From assembly GCF_024137025.1 (NCBI RefSeq), contig NZ_JAMYJR010000033.1, positions 161,354-225,353 on the forward strand: 64,000 bases of DNA. Reading direction: 5' to 3'. This document shows positions 8,381 through 17,293 of this stretch, piece after piece; position 1 is the stretch's first letter, and each line of letters starts with the position of its first letter. A model generated the notes under the pieces. It was given only the letters and a program-made list of their open reading frames with translations. It did not search any database and was not told the DNA's origin. The position numbers and the translations under genes are program-made. The DNA comes from Paractinoplanes aksuensis. Lineage in GTDB: Bacteria; Actinomycetota; Actinomycetes; Mycobacteriales; Micromonosporaceae.

Positions 8381-9234
8381 CGGTCTTCGACGAGCACCGC
8401 CGCCTGCTGTTCGCGATCGCCTACCGCATCCTGGGTTCGGCCGCCGACGCCGAGGACGCGGTGCAGGACACCTGGCTGCGCTGGTCGGCGGCCGACCGCT
8501 CGGCGGTGGCCGACCCCAAGGCCTACCTGGCCCGCATGATCACCCACCAGGCCATGGACCAGTTCCGCTCGGCCCGCCACCGGCGCGAGACGTACGTCGG
8601 CCCGTGGCTGCCCGAGCCGATCGTGACCACAGGTGAGGACGTCGCCGACGACGTGTCGCTGGCCATGCTGGTCGTGCTCGAGACGCTGAGCCCGCTGGAA
8701 CGCGCGGTGTTCGTGCTCAAAGAGATCTTCGATTTCCCGTACGCCGAGATCGCCACCGCCGTCGGCCGGGCCGAGCCCGCCGTCCGCCAGGCCGCGCACC
8801 GGGCCCGCGAGCACGTGCGCGCCCGGCGCCCCCGGTTCCCCGCCGACCACCGCCGCCGGCGCGACGTGACCGAACGTTTCCTGGCCGCGGCCTCGGGCGG
8901 CGACATCAACGGCCTGCTCGAGTTGCTGGCGCCCGACGTCACCCTGTGGACCGACGGCGGCGGCAAGGTGCGGCACGCCCGCCGCCCGGTCGTCGGCGCC
9001 GAGCGGGTGGCGGCCTGGATGGCCGGCGTCAGCCAGGTCCCGTACGAGGGAGTCGCCCCGGCCGACATGCGGGCCGACCTGGTCGACCTCAACGGCAGCC
9101 CGGCCCTGGTCTTCACCGCCCCCGGCCGCGTGATCGCCACCCTGTCCTTCGACTTCGACGACGAGAACCGAATCCGCGGCATCTACAACATCGCCAACCC
9201 GGACAAGCTGAGGGCCGTCGCCGCTTCGAGTTGA
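8377..9234 (+). CDS. ECF41-family sigma factor with SnoaL-like C-terminal domain (SigJ type)
   Basis: A 285-residue sigma-70 factor. Sigma-2 (residues ~1-75) includes DAEDAVQDTWLRW. A linker carries WLPEP, sigma-4 (~105-160) carries the helix-turn-helix, and a SnoaL-like domain fills ~165-285. All three diagnostic ECF41 motifs are present: WLPEP, DGGGK and, at the C-terminus, NPDKL. In this group the SnoaL domain replaces a separate anti-sigma factor and modulates activity from within the protein; the ligand is not known. It is translationally coupled to the oxidoreductase, and the shared upstream region carries a matching promoter. Confidence 0.93.
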   Translation: MTVFDEHRRLLFAIAYRILGSAADAEDAVQDTWLRWSAADRSAVADPKAYLARMITHQAMDQFRSARHRRETYVGPWLPEPIVTTGEDVADDVSLAMLVVLETLSPLERAVFVLKEIFDFPYAEIATAVGRAEPAVRQAAHRAREHVRARRPRFPADHRRRRDVTERFLAAASGGDINGLLELLAPDVTLWTDGGGKVRHARRPVVGAERVAAWMAGVSQVPYEGVAPADMRADLVDLNGSPALVFTAPGRVIATLSFDFDDENRIRGIYNIANPDKLRAVAASS

Positions 9235-9289
9235 TTTTGACGGACCGTGCCCCGTCTCATGGGGTACGCCCGAAAGCACTGCCGAGAAT

Positions 9290-9613
9290 CTGACGCCCCG
9301 GCGCCTGGCCGACACATACGTCAGCGAGGTGTCCGACCTCAATCCGATCACCGCCGTCCAGCTGGGTCTGCACCTCGACCGCGACGACCTGCCCGACCTG
9401 TCGCCGGACGGGCTCGAGGCGGCCGCCGGCCTCTCCCGCCGGACGCTGGCCCGGCTCGACGCGGATCGGCTCGGGCAGGTCGAAATGGGTGCCCTGCAGG
9501 TGGCCCGGGCGGCCCGCGGTTCCGGCTTCGACCTCAAGGCCTGGCCCATGGCCGCCCTCGCCCAGGGCTCCCAGGGCCTGGACGACCTCTACCAGGCCCT
9601 GGCCGCCCTGTAG
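9290..9613 (+). pseudogene. DUF885 relic: N-terminus fused to C-terminus
   Basis: The first ~50 residues (RRLADTYVSEVSDLNPITAV, then LPDLSPDGLEAAAGLSRRTL) match the N-terminus of DUF885 proteins, predicted peptidase-like enzymes of roughly 550 residues. The last ~40 (ending FDLKAWPMAALAQGSQGLDD) match the extreme C-terminus of the same family. The whole centre is gone, yet the frame is open across the join, as in the ABC relic 2.1 kb upstream. There is no normal start: the frame has CTG at 9290 and GTG at 9329, the latter inside the conserved part. It ends one base before the stop of the convergent PPOX gene. Confidence 0.7.
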
Positions 9614-9614
9614 G

Positions 9615-10007
9615 TCAGGCGTTCCACACCACCCACCGCTCGACGGTGATCACGACGAACGGGCCCGCCGGGGGCTGCTCGCGATATTGCGGGTAGCGCC
9701 CGGCCAGGGCTTCCACCCCTTTCCCGTACGCCGGAAGGACGCGCGCCACCCCGTCCGCGCGCACCCACCACAGCCGCGACCAGTCAGCCTCGTAATGGTC
9801 GGCCAGCACGCTGACCCGCGGGTTCGCCTCGATGTTGGCCAACCGGCGCAGCGCCCGCGTGCGCTTGGGCTTGTGGTCGACCGCCGACACGATCTCGTCC
9901 GCGCCGAGCACCGCGAAGACCATCGGCACCAGGTGCGGCGTCCCGTCCGGGCCGGTGGTCGCCAGCCGGGCCACCGGCACGCTCGCGAACAACTCCGCCG
10001 GCGTCAC
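9615..10007 (-). CDS. PPOX-class F420-dependent oxidoreductase, Rv0121 type (TIGR03668-like)
   Basis: A 130-residue split-barrel flavin/deazaflavin enzyme. The start VTPAELFASVPVARLATTGP and the cofactor-binding stretch DHKPKRTRALRRLANIEANP are typical of the Rv0121 subgroup that uses reduced F420 (established for the family, not shown here). The GTG start overlaps the stop of the upstream LLM gene by 4 bp (GTGA), so the two F420-type enzymes are translationally coupled. The tail VERWVVWNA is also family-like. The substrate is not predictable. Confidence 0.85.
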   Translation of the reverse strand: MTPAELFASVPVARLATTGPDGTPHLVPMVFAVLGADEIVSAVDHKPKRTRALRRLANIEANPRVSVLADHYEADWSRLWWVRADGVARVLPAYGKGVEALAGRYPQYREQPPAGPFVVITVERWVVWNA

Positions 10008-10834
10008 CGCCCGGTCAGCTCCGCGATGGCCGCCTCCCACTTCTCCAGGGCCGGCTCGACCACGCTCCACGGCCCGGACGGCAGCCACACCGAGACCCGG
10101 TCCACGCCGGCCCGCTCGCACTGCTCCAGGGCCTTCGGGTCGGGCGGCACACTCAGCATCTGCACCTGCAGGTAGCGGTCGGCCCGGGCCCGCAGCTCAC
10201 CGATCCGCTCGAACACGTTCTCGTCGCGCCACTGCGGGAACCAGCCGTCGCCGTGATCGAGCACCCGGTCGAGCACGGTCGGCCCGCCCCCGCCGATCAG
10301 CACCGGCGGATGGGGCCGCTGGGCCGGCTTGGGCCACGACCAGATGCGCTCGAAGTCGACGTGCTCGCCGTGGAAGCTGGCCTCGTCGTGGAGCCAGATC
10401 TCGCGCATGGCCTTGATCCGCTCGGTCATCACCGGCACCCGCCGCCGCGGATCCGTGCCGTGGTTGCGCATCTCTTCCCGGTTCCAGCCGAGCCCGACAC
10501 CGAACTCGAACCGACCGCCGCTGAGATGGTCGACGCTGGCCACCTCTTTGGCCGTGATGATCGGATCCCGCTCGGTCACCAGGCACACGCCGCTGCCGAT
10601 GCGCAGGCGGCTGGTCGCCTCGGCCGCCGCCGTCAGGGCCACGAACAGGTCGTACGTGTGCCAGTACTTCTGCGGCAGCTGCGCCCCACCCGGCCAGGCC
10701 GTCTCCCGGCCGGCGGGGATGTGCGTGTGCTCGGCGAAGAAGATCGCACTGTGCCCACGCTCCTCGGCCCGCCGCGCGATCTCACCCGGCCGCAGCCCGT
10801 CATGAGTAGGAAAATATCCGACACCGAAGTCCAT
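10004..10834 (-). CDS. LLM-class F420-dependent oxidoreductase (TIGR03619-like)
   Basis: A 276-residue bacterial-luciferase-like TIM barrel. MDFGVGYFPTHDGLRPGEIA at the N-terminus, FFAEHTHIP, ATSRLRIGSGVCLV and GRFEFGVGLGWNREEM are family landmarks for flavin or F420 binding. It is the first gene of a two-gene leftward unit with the PPOX enzyme, which strengthens F420 over FMN as the cofactor. Its ATG at 10834 faces a small rightward gene, so the ~85 bp between them must hold divergent promoters. The substrate is unknown. Confidence 0.88.
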   Translation of the reverse strand: MDFGVGYFPTHDGLRPGEIARRAEERGHSAIFFAEHTHIPAGRETAWPGGAQLPQKYWHTYDLFVALTAAAEATSRLRIGSGVCLVTERDPIITAKEVASVDHLSGGRFEFGVGLGWNREEMRNHGTDPRRRVPVMTERIKAMREIWLHDEASFHGEHVDFERIWSWPKPAQRPHPPVLIGGGGPTVLDRVLDHGDGWFPQWRDENVFERIGELRARADRYLQVQMLSVPPDPKALEQCERAGVDRVSVWLPSGPWSVVEPALEKWEAAIAELTGR

Positions 10835-10919
10835 GGGCCAAGTCTATGAACCCATCCGCTCCGAAGGCCGTGTGTGGGGAAAGCGCTTCGTCGCTGAGAG
10901 CACGGACGGGAGAAGTCCC

Positions 10920-11102
10920 ATGGTCATCGGCATCGTCATCGGTATCGCTCTGCTGACAGGTTTCCTGGCCGGCTTCGTGTGTTTCAAGAAGACCAACGAG
11001 TTCTGCGGTCGCTGCGGCATCACCCGGCAGTGCCCGGTCTGCCCCGAGCCCCGGGCCGCCGTCCCGTCCCGCATTCCTTGTCGTACCGCCTCCGCGGCAT
11101 AG
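10920..11102 (+). CDS. small single-helix membrane protein with paired Cys motifs
   Basis: A 60-residue protein: MVIGIVIGIALLTGFLAGFV forms one transmembrane helix, followed by a cytoplasmic-type stretch with FCGRCGITRQCPVC, two CxxC pairs able to bind zinc or iron, and a short basic tail. GGGAGAAG precedes the ATG at five bases. An in-frame start 87 bp upstream is possible but would place a charged segment before the helix and overlap the divergent LLM gene start. It ends just before a strong hairpin terminator. I do not recognise a named family. Confidence 0.6.
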   Translation: MVIGIVIGIALLTGFLAGFVCFKKTNEFCGRCGITRQCPVCPEPRAAVPSRIPCRTASAA

Positions 11103-11108
11103 AAAAAA

Positions 11109-11143
11109 CTCCCCGCGCCGGCGGTGGGGGCCGGCGCGGGGAG
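11109..11143. terminator. bidirectional hairpin terminator
   Basis: A perfect 14-bp GC-rich stem (arms 11109-11122 and 11130-11143, 7-base loop) lies between two converging small genes. On the reverse strand the stem is followed by six T residues, a classic intrinsic terminator for the leftward gene ending at 11161. It can also stop the rightward gene ending at 11102. Confidence 0.85.
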
Positions 11144-11160
11144 CGTAGGAGGAGCCGGGG

Positions 11161-11412
11161 TCAGCTCGCGGCGTTGAGCACGATGGCGCCCAGGATGACG
11201 CCGATCACGCCACCGGCGACACCGGCCGCGGCGGCGTACCAGCCGAGCGGGCGGTCGCCGAGATAGCCGCCGACCAGGCCCAGCACGATCGCGGCCGGAG
11301 CGAAGACGATCGGCGCGAAGAGGATGGCCACGGCCGCGAAGACGAACGCGAGGATCGTGCACACGCGGGCGCCGGTCACACTTCCGGTGCGGCGGGTCGT
11401 CACCTGAGTCAT
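11161..11412 (-). CDS. small two- or three-helix membrane protein
   Basis: An 83-residue protein starting MTQVTTRRTGSVTGARVCTI. Hydrophobic helices follow at about residues 16-38, 41-50 and 57-80, with a YLGDRPLGWYAAA turn. AAAGGAAA lies upstream of the ATG. This small Gly/Ala-rich membrane protein type is common in actinobacteria; no function is assigned. It is monocistronic, closed by the hairpin at 11109-11143. Confidence 0.65.
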   Translation of the reverse strand: MTQVTTRRTGSVTGARVCTILAFVFAAVAILFAPIVFAPAAIVLGLVGGYLGDRPLGWYAAAAGVAGGVIGVILGAIVLNAAS

Positions 11413-11487
11413 CGGAATTTCCTTTCCCCGTGGGAGATTCGCTGGCGTCCTTTGTGTACCCGCCACTCCCCCGGGGCTAAACCGCAA

Positions 11488-14094
11488 TCAGCGCCGCAGG
11501 GTCAGAATCAGGTCGACGACCAGGGCGGTCCAGCCGGTCTGGTGCCAGGCGCCCAGGCCGGCGCCGTTGTCGCCGTGGAAGTACTCGGGGAAGACGATGA
11601 GATCTTTCCAGTCGGGGTGTTCCTGCAGGATGCGGTTGGCGCCGTAGATCGGGCGGTGGCCGTTCTCGTCCGGCAGGAACAGCGAGATCAGCCGCCGCGA
11701 CAGGTCGTCGGCCACTTCGGCCAGCGGCATCTTCTGTTGCGCGCCGGTCGGGTACTCGGCCTTCATGTCGTCGCCGAAGAACTCGGCGTACTCGCGCAGG
11801 GCCTCGATGAGCAGATAGTTGACGGGCATCCAGACCGGGCCGCGCCAGTTGGAGTTGCCGCCGAACAGGCCGCTGGTGCTCTCGGCAGGCTCGTAGCCGA
11901 CGGTGAAGTCCGAGCCGCCGAGCGAAACGGTGAACGGTTTCTCGAGGTGACTTCGGGACAAGGTCCTGATTCCGTACGCCGAGAGGAACTCGTCCGGGTC
12001 GAGCATGCGGGCCAGGATCCGCAGCAGCTGGTCCTGCCCGACCATCGACAGCAGGCGCTGCTGCACCCCTTGGGCCGACAGCCGCCGGGCGCTGATGATG
12101 TCGGCGTACTCGCCCTGCGACGCCTGCAGCCAGCGCAGCCGCGCGTTCAGCTCGGGCAGGCGGTCGAGGGTGGTCTTGGTCAGCCGCGTGGTGGCGGCCA
12201 ACGGCAGCAGGCCTACCACCGATCGTACTTTCAAGGGCAGTTTGTGGCCGTCGGGCAGGCGCAACTGGTCGTAGAAGAAGCAGTCCTCGTCGTCCCACAG
12301 GCCCTGGCGGTACGCGGCCTCGGCGATGTACGCGAAGTGCTCGAAGAACTTCGTCGCCATGTCCTCGTAGGTGCGATCGTGCAGGGCCAGCCGGATCGCC
12401 ATGTCGAGCAGGTTGAGCGCGTACATCGCCATCCAGCCCGTGCCGTCGGACTGTTCCAGCACCCCGGCCACCGGCAGCGCGGCCGAGCGGTCGAACGGGC
12501 CCACGTTGTCGAGCCCGAGGAAGCCGCCCTCGAACACGTTGTTGCCGCCCACGTCCTTGCGGTTGACCCACCAGGTGAAGTTGAGCAGCAGCTTGTGCAT
12601 GACCCGGGCCAGGAAGTCGAAGTCGCGCCCGCCGTCGATCTCGAAGACGCGCAGCGCGGCCCACGCGTGCACGGGCGGGTTCACGTCGCCGAAGGCCCAC
12701 TCGTAGGCCGGGATCTGGCCGTTGGGGTGCATGTACCACTCGCGCAGCAGCAGCACGAGCTGGGCCTTGGCGAACGCGGGGTCGACCCGGGCGATCGAGA
12801 CACAGTGGAACGCCAGGTCCCACGCCGCGTACCAGGGGTACTCCCACGAGTCGGGCATCGAGACGACGTCGAAGCTGTTCATGTGCCACCAGGCGTTGTT
12901 GCGCCCGTAGCGCCGGCCCGGGGGCGGGGGCGCCGAGCCCGGATCGCCGGTGAGCCACTGCTTGACGTCGAAGTGGTAGAACTGCTTGCCCCACATCAGC
13001 CCCGCGATGCCCTGCCGGGCCACGGCGGCTTCGTCCGGGGTTGCGGACGGCGGGATCAACTCGGCGAAGTAGTCGTCGGCCTCGGCCCGGCGCCCCCTCA
13101 TGACGTACGAGAATTCGTCGCCCAGATCGAGGCCGGCGATCGGCTCGTCGTCCTGGGCCAGGCGCAACCGGATCGTCCGGCTCTCCCCCGGTCCGAGCGT
13201 GAGCACGTAGTGCAACGAGCCCTTGGTGCCCTCACCGGCCGGGTTGACCGTGGGCGCGCCGGCCACGACGTGATCGTTGATGCCGTCCTTGGGATACAGG
13301 CTCTTGCCCGGCTGACCCCACAGGCGCTGCGCGTTGGTCTCGTTGTCGCAGAGCAGCGGGGTGGGCTCGCCCTCGCCTTCGAGCAGCAGGTGGCCGAGGG
13401 TGCGATGGGCGCCGGCGAGACGGCCGGGGCGCCCGGCGAGGGTGGGCACAGGCCGGTTGGGCAGCCCCCATGACCACGTGTTGCGGAACCACAGCGTCGG
13501 CAGCACGTGCAGGGTGGCCTCGTCAGGGCCGCGGTTGGCCACCGTGACGGCGATGCAGAGGTCGCGCGGGGAGGCCTTGGCGTAGTCGACGGTGACGGCC
13601 CAGTAGCGGTCGTCGTCGAAGACGCCGGTGTCGACCAGCTCGTACTCGGGTTCGGACCGCGAGCGCTGGCCGTTCACTCGCACCAGTTGGTCGTACGGGA
13701 AAGGATCTTGGGGGTAGTGGTAGCGCCAGCTCATCCACGAGTGGGTCGGCGTCGAGTCCTGGTACCACCAGTATTCCTTGGCGTCCTCGCCATGGTTGCC
13801 GCCGTCGCCGCCGAGGCCGAACATGCGTTCCTTGAGGATCGGGTCCTGCCCGTTCCACAGGGCGAGCCCGAAACAGAACGTCTGCCGCTCGTCGCAGATC
13901 CCGGCCATGCCGTCGTCGTTCCACCGGTAGGCCCGGGACCGCGCGTGGTCGTGCGGGAAGTAGTCCCAGGCGGTGCCGTGCTCGCTGTAGTCCTCCCGGA
14001 CCGTGCCCCAGGCCCGCTCGGCCAGGTAGGGGCCCCAGGCCCGCCACGGCTGCTCGCCCGAGTCGGCCTGCGCCAGCCGTAAGCGCTCCGCCAT
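11488..14094 (-). CDS. GH63-like glucosidase (MGH1-like, (alpha/alpha)6 barrel)
   Basis: An 868-residue protein resembling the large actinobacterial glycosyl hydrolase family 63/MGH1-like proteins. The N-terminal ~390 residues form a beta-rich region (WNDDGMAGICDERQTFCF, DPILKERMFGLGG). The C-terminal part contains the toroid landmarks WYAAWDLAFHCVSIA, NGQIPAYEWAFGDVNPPVHA, GGNSNWRGPVWMPVNYLLIE and the end motif WHQTGWTALV. Family members act on glucosides such as glucosylglycerate or on terminal glucose of glycans; which applies here is not visible. No signal peptide is seen, so it is probably cytoplasmic. It stands alone, with the histidine kinase gene upstream on the same strand. Confidence 0.8.
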   Translation of the reverse strand: MAERLRLAQADSGEQPWRAWGPYLAERAWGTVREDYSEHGTAWDYFPHDHARSRAYRWNDDGMAGICDERQTFCFGLALWNGQDPILKERMFGLGGDGGNHGEDAKEYWWYQDSTPTHSWMSWRYHYPQDPFPYDQLVRVNGQRSRSEPEYELVDTGVFDDDRYWAVTVDYAKASPRDLCIAVTVANRGPDEATLHVLPTLWFRNTWSWGLPNRPVPTLAGRPGRLAGAHRTLGHLLLEGEGEPTPLLCDNETNAQRLWGQPGKSLYPKDGINDHVVAGAPTVNPAGEGTKGSLHYVLTLGPGESRTIRLRLAQDDEPIAGLDLGDEFSYVMRGRRAEADDYFAELIPPSATPDEAAVARQGIAGLMWGKQFYHFDVKQWLTGDPGSAPPPPGRRYGRNNAWWHMNSFDVVSMPDSWEYPWYAAWDLAFHCVSIARVDPAFAKAQLVLLLREWYMHPNGQIPAYEWAFGDVNPPVHAWAALRVFEIDGGRDFDFLARVMHKLLLNFTWWVNRKDVGGNNVFEGGFLGLDNVGPFDRSAALPVAGVLEQSDGTGWMAMYALNLLDMAIRLALHDRTYEDMATKFFEHFAYIAEAAYRQGLWDDEDCFFYDQLRLPDGHKLPLKVRSVVGLLPLAATTRLTKTTLDRLPELNARLRWLQASQGEYADIISARRLSAQGVQQRLLSMVGQDQLLRILARMLDPDEFLSAYGIRTLSRSHLEKPFTVSLGGSDFTVGYEPAESTSGLFGGNSNWRGPVWMPVNYLLIEALREYAEFFGDDMKAEYPTGAQQKMPLAEVADDLSRRLISLFLPDENGHRPIYGANRILQEHPDWKDLIVFPEYFHGDNGAGLGAWHQTGWTALVVDLILTLRR

Positions 14095-14133
14095 GCCCTT
14101 GATTGTGCACGAGAACAGCAGGTCAGCTGATGG

Positions 14134-17088
14134 CTACCGAGGGTCGAGGTCGGGGGTCGGCAGGGTCAGCGAGAACTCCGTGCCGCCGCCGGCCGCGGGG
14201 CGGGCCGTGAGCGTGCCGCCGTGGGCGTCGATGATCGCCTTGGTGACGGCCAGGCCCAGGCCTGTGCCCTTGATGCCCGACTTCTGGGCGTTGCTGGCCC
14301 GGAAGAAGCGGCTGAACAGGTGCGGGTACTGCTCGGCCGGGATGCCGATGCCGGTGTCGCTGATGGTGATCACCACGTTGTCGCCGTGGTGCCCGGCGTC
14401 GATTGTCACCGTGCCGCCGTCGGGCGTGTACTTGACCGCGTTGGAGATCAGGTTGTCCAGGGCCTGGCGCAGACGCTGGGGGTCGGCCAGCACCTCCAGC
14501 TCCGGCTTGATGGCCGCGTTGAGCCGCAGGCCCTTGGCCGCCGCGCTGAGGTGGTGGCTGTGGAGCACCTCGTGCAGCACGCCGTCCGCGGCCATCGGGG
14601 CCGGGTCGATGCTGATGTGGCCGGCGTCGAGCCGGGCCAGGTCGAGCAGGTCGTCGACCAGGCCCTGCAGGTGCCGGGTGGTGCGGTCGACGACGGTGGC
14701 GTGCTTGCGTTCGGCGCCGGCCAGCCCGGGGCTGTCCAGCAACACCTCCGTGTACGCCTTGATGACGCCCACCGGGTTGCGGAGCTCGTGGATGACCAGG
14801 GCCGACAGCTCGTCCTTCATCCGGTCGAGCTGACGCAGCCGCTCGACCTGCTCGCGCTCCTGCTCGAGCAGGCGCTCGCGCCGCTCGGAGAGCTCGTGCC
14901 GGTCGGTCACGTCGGTCGAGAGCCCGTCGACGAAGAGCCGGTCGCCCTCGAAGCGCGCGGCGGCCCGGGTCCAGATCCAGCGGACCACGCCGTCGAGCCC
15001 GACCACGCGGCACTCCATCTCGGCGTGTTCGCCGGCGAGCAACGCCTGGTTGAACTCGTCCAGGATCCCGGTGTCGTCCGGGTGGACCTGGTCGGCCAGG
15101 GTGGTCGGCTCCGTGACGGAGACCGGGCCACCGAAGACGGCGGCGCTGTTGGGGCTGGTGTAAACGAGGCGCGGTCCCTCGCCGGCGACCGCCTCGACGG
15201 TCCAGACGTAGTCGTTGACCTGGGCCACGATCCGGTCGAAGTTGCGGCGGGACTCGGCCAGGGCCAGCGACATGTCCTCGGCCCAGCGGCGCTCGACGAA
15301 CCGGCCCAGGTGGGCCGCGGCCGCGTCCAGCATCTGCACGGTGTCGTTGTCGTACGGCAGATCCTGGTCGGTGTAGAAGGCGAGCACGCCGAGCGTACGG
15401 CGCCCGGAGCGCACGGGGACGCCGACCGCGACCTGGATGCCGACCTCGTGCATCTCGGTCCGGCCCTCGTCGACCATGTCGGCCGGCATCGCGCTGGTGT
15501 CCCACCACACCTCGCGGTTGCGGGCCCAGACGAGACCGGGCAGGCCTTCCCCGAGCACGAAGGTGAGCGGCGTGTCGCCCGTGAAGGCCGACAGGTCGCG
15601 GTCGCCGGTGGTGTGCGAGCTGTGCCGCACGATGCTCTTGCGGTCGTCGGTGACCTGCCAGTACTCGCCGCACGACCAGCCCAGCGTCTCGGCGATGGCG
15701 GCCACCGCCTCGATGCCGGCGTCCTTGGCGTTGGTGGCGTCGGAGAGCACCTGCGCCACCGCGTGCCGGGCCCGGCGCAGCTCCTCGGCCCGGTGGACCT
15801 CGGTGATGTCGTGGAACGCCACGACCGCGCCCAGCCGGCGGTTGTCGCCGGTCTCGATCGGCCGCCCGTTGGTGACGAACCGGCGCCAGGCGTCCGGCGT
15901 CTTGACCACCATGTGCTGACCCTCGACGCTCTCGCCGGCCTGGGCCCGGGTGAGCGGCATCCGGGTGATCGGCGTACGGCCGTCCGACTCGTGCACCTGG
16001 AAGCCGGCCAGCCACTCGGCAGCCGACGTGTCGGGCGTGATCTGCTGGCCGGTCACCTCGCGCGCGGCCCGGTTGAGCAGGGTCATCCGGCCCTCGGTGT
16101 CGCACGCCGCGATGCCGACGTCGACGCTGTCGAGCACGGCCTCGAGAAAGGCGTGCTCCTCGTCCAGCTTCTTGCGGTGCTGCTCCATCTCCGAGGTGGC
16201 GACCAGGCGGCCGGTGATGTCGTGCAGGAAGGCGTGGCAGACCGTGCCGCCGGGCTCGGCCACCACCTGCAGGGTCATCTCGGCCGGGAACTCGCGGCCG
16301 GTGCTGGTCAGCGCGGCGATCCGCAGGTGCTGACCGGAGAGCTGGGAGTCGCCGCTGACCCGGACGCGCTTCATGCCGGCCAGGTGGTCGGCCCGGAACC
16401 GCTCCGGGATGATCAGGTCGGCGATGTTGCGGCCGGCGACCTCGTCGGCGCGGTAGCCGAACATGCGCTCGGCGGCCCCGTTCCAGTCGATCACGTCGCC
16501 GTCGAGGTCGGTCGAGATGTACGCGTCGTGGGTCGCGCTCAGCACGGCGCTCAGCCGGGCCGCCGAGATCGCCTGCTCGGCCTGGGCCAGGCGCAGCGCC
16601 ACCTCGGACTCGGCCGCCTCGGCCAGGTCGCGCAGCACGGCGATGTCGTCGAAGCTCCACTCCCGGGGCACCGAGTCGACCACGCAGAACGAGCCCAGGA
16701 CGTGACCGTCGGGCGAGCGCAGGGGCATTCCGGCGTACGCGATGGCGTCGTACTCGCCGATGGCCGGGCTGTCGTGCAGCCGGGCGTCGAGGCGGGCGTC
16801 GCCGACGATGAGCGGGCTCTGGTCGTCGACGACGTACTTGCAGTACGAGTGGGACAGCGGGGTCTGCCGGGTCTCGGCCAGCTCTCCGGTGAGCCCGTAC
16901 GCGCTGGCGAAGCGCTGCCGGTCCTCGTCGACCAGCGACACGAGCGCGGTCGGGGCGGCCAGCGTGCGGGCGGCCAGCTTCGTCAGGCGGTCGAGCGCGT
17001 GGACGCCCTCGGCCTCGAGCAGACCGGTGGCCCGCAGCGCACGGAGGCGTCCGGCCGCCTGCCGCGGCGTACCCGTTGAAGTCAGCAC
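14134..17088 (-). CDS. multi-sensor PAS/GAF histidine kinase
   Basis: About 984 residues with no membrane helix. Order: GAF (~30-180, LSHSYCKYVV, GMPLRSPDGHVLGSFCVVD), PAS (~190-300, ISTDLDGDVIDWNGAAERMF), PAS (~320-430), GAF (~450-600), PAS (~620-725), HisKA with the phospho-acceptor in ALVIHELRNPVGV near residue 766, and HATPase_c (~805-980; N box DNLISNAVKYT, G boxes DTGIGIP and GTGLGLAV). It is complete for autophosphorylation but has no receiver and no adjacent response regulator, so it is an orphan soluble kinase, perhaps sensing redox or light through its PAS/GAF domains. The GTG start at 17088 is favoured because upstream in-frame sequence is not conserved-looking. Confidence 0.88.
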   Translation of the reverse strand: MLTSTGTPRQAAGRLRALRATGLLEAEGVHALDRLTKLAARTLAAPTALVSLVDEDRQRFASAYGLTGELAETRQTPLSHSYCKYVVDDQSPLIVGDARLDARLHDSPAIGEYDAIAYAGMPLRSPDGHVLGSFCVVDSVPREWSFDDIAVLRDLAEAAESEVALRLAQAEQAISAARLSAVLSATHDAYISTDLDGDVIDWNGAAERMFGYRADEVAGRNIADLIIPERFRADHLAGMKRVRVSGDSQLSGQHLRIAALTSTGREFPAEMTLQVVAEPGGTVCHAFLHDITGRLVATSEMEQHRKKLDEEHAFLEAVLDSVDVGIAACDTEGRMTLLNRAAREVTGQQITPDTSAAEWLAGFQVHESDGRTPITRMPLTRAQAGESVEGQHMVVKTPDAWRRFVTNGRPIETGDNRRLGAVVAFHDITEVHRAEELRRARHAVAQVLSDATNAKDAGIEAVAAIAETLGWSCGEYWQVTDDRKSIVRHSSHTTGDRDLSAFTGDTPLTFVLGEGLPGLVWARNREVWWDTSAMPADMVDEGRTEMHEVGIQVAVGVPVRSGRRTLGVLAFYTDQDLPYDNDTVQMLDAAAAHLGRFVERRWAEDMSLALAESRRNFDRIVAQVNDYVWTVEAVAGEGPRLVYTSPNSAAVFGGPVSVTEPTTLADQVHPDDTGILDEFNQALLAGEHAEMECRVVGLDGVVRWIWTRAAARFEGDRLFVDGLSTDVTDRHELSERRERLLEQEREQVERLRQLDRMKDELSALVIHELRNPVGVIKAYTEVLLDSPGLAGAERKHATVVDRTTRHLQGLVDDLLDLARLDAGHISIDPAPMAADGVLHEVLHSHHLSAAAKGLRLNAAIKPELEVLADPQRLRQALDNLISNAVKYTPDGGTVTIDAGHHGDNVVITISDTGIGIPAEQYPHLFSRFFRASNAQKSGIKGTGLGLAVTKAIIDAHGGTLTARPAAGGGTEFSLTLPTPDLDPR

Positions 17089-17235
17089 GGAGCCTGGTAT
17101 CGGTCCGGCCGGGCCGTACTTGAGACAAGCGGCCGGACAAAAATGTCCGGCCTTTATCTCATTGCGGAAAGAATGGCGCGAATTCGCTCCACTTCCCATC
17201 GACGCCTTTTTCTCCGTGAATTCACTGTGAAAGAA

Positions 17236-17274
17236 AGCGAGGGCCGCACCCGTCGCCGGGGTACGGCCCTCGCT
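17236..17274. terminator. hairpin terminator
   Basis: Eleven-bp arms (17236-17246 and 17264-17274) enclose a 17-base loop. On the reverse strand the stem is followed by a T-rich TTTCTTTC tract, fitting termination of the leftward secreted-protein gene that ends at 17294. The remaining ~150 bp up to 17088 show no gene and presumably hold the kinase promoter. Confidence 0.7.
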
Positions 17275-17293
17275 CCTATTTCAGGAAATCAGT

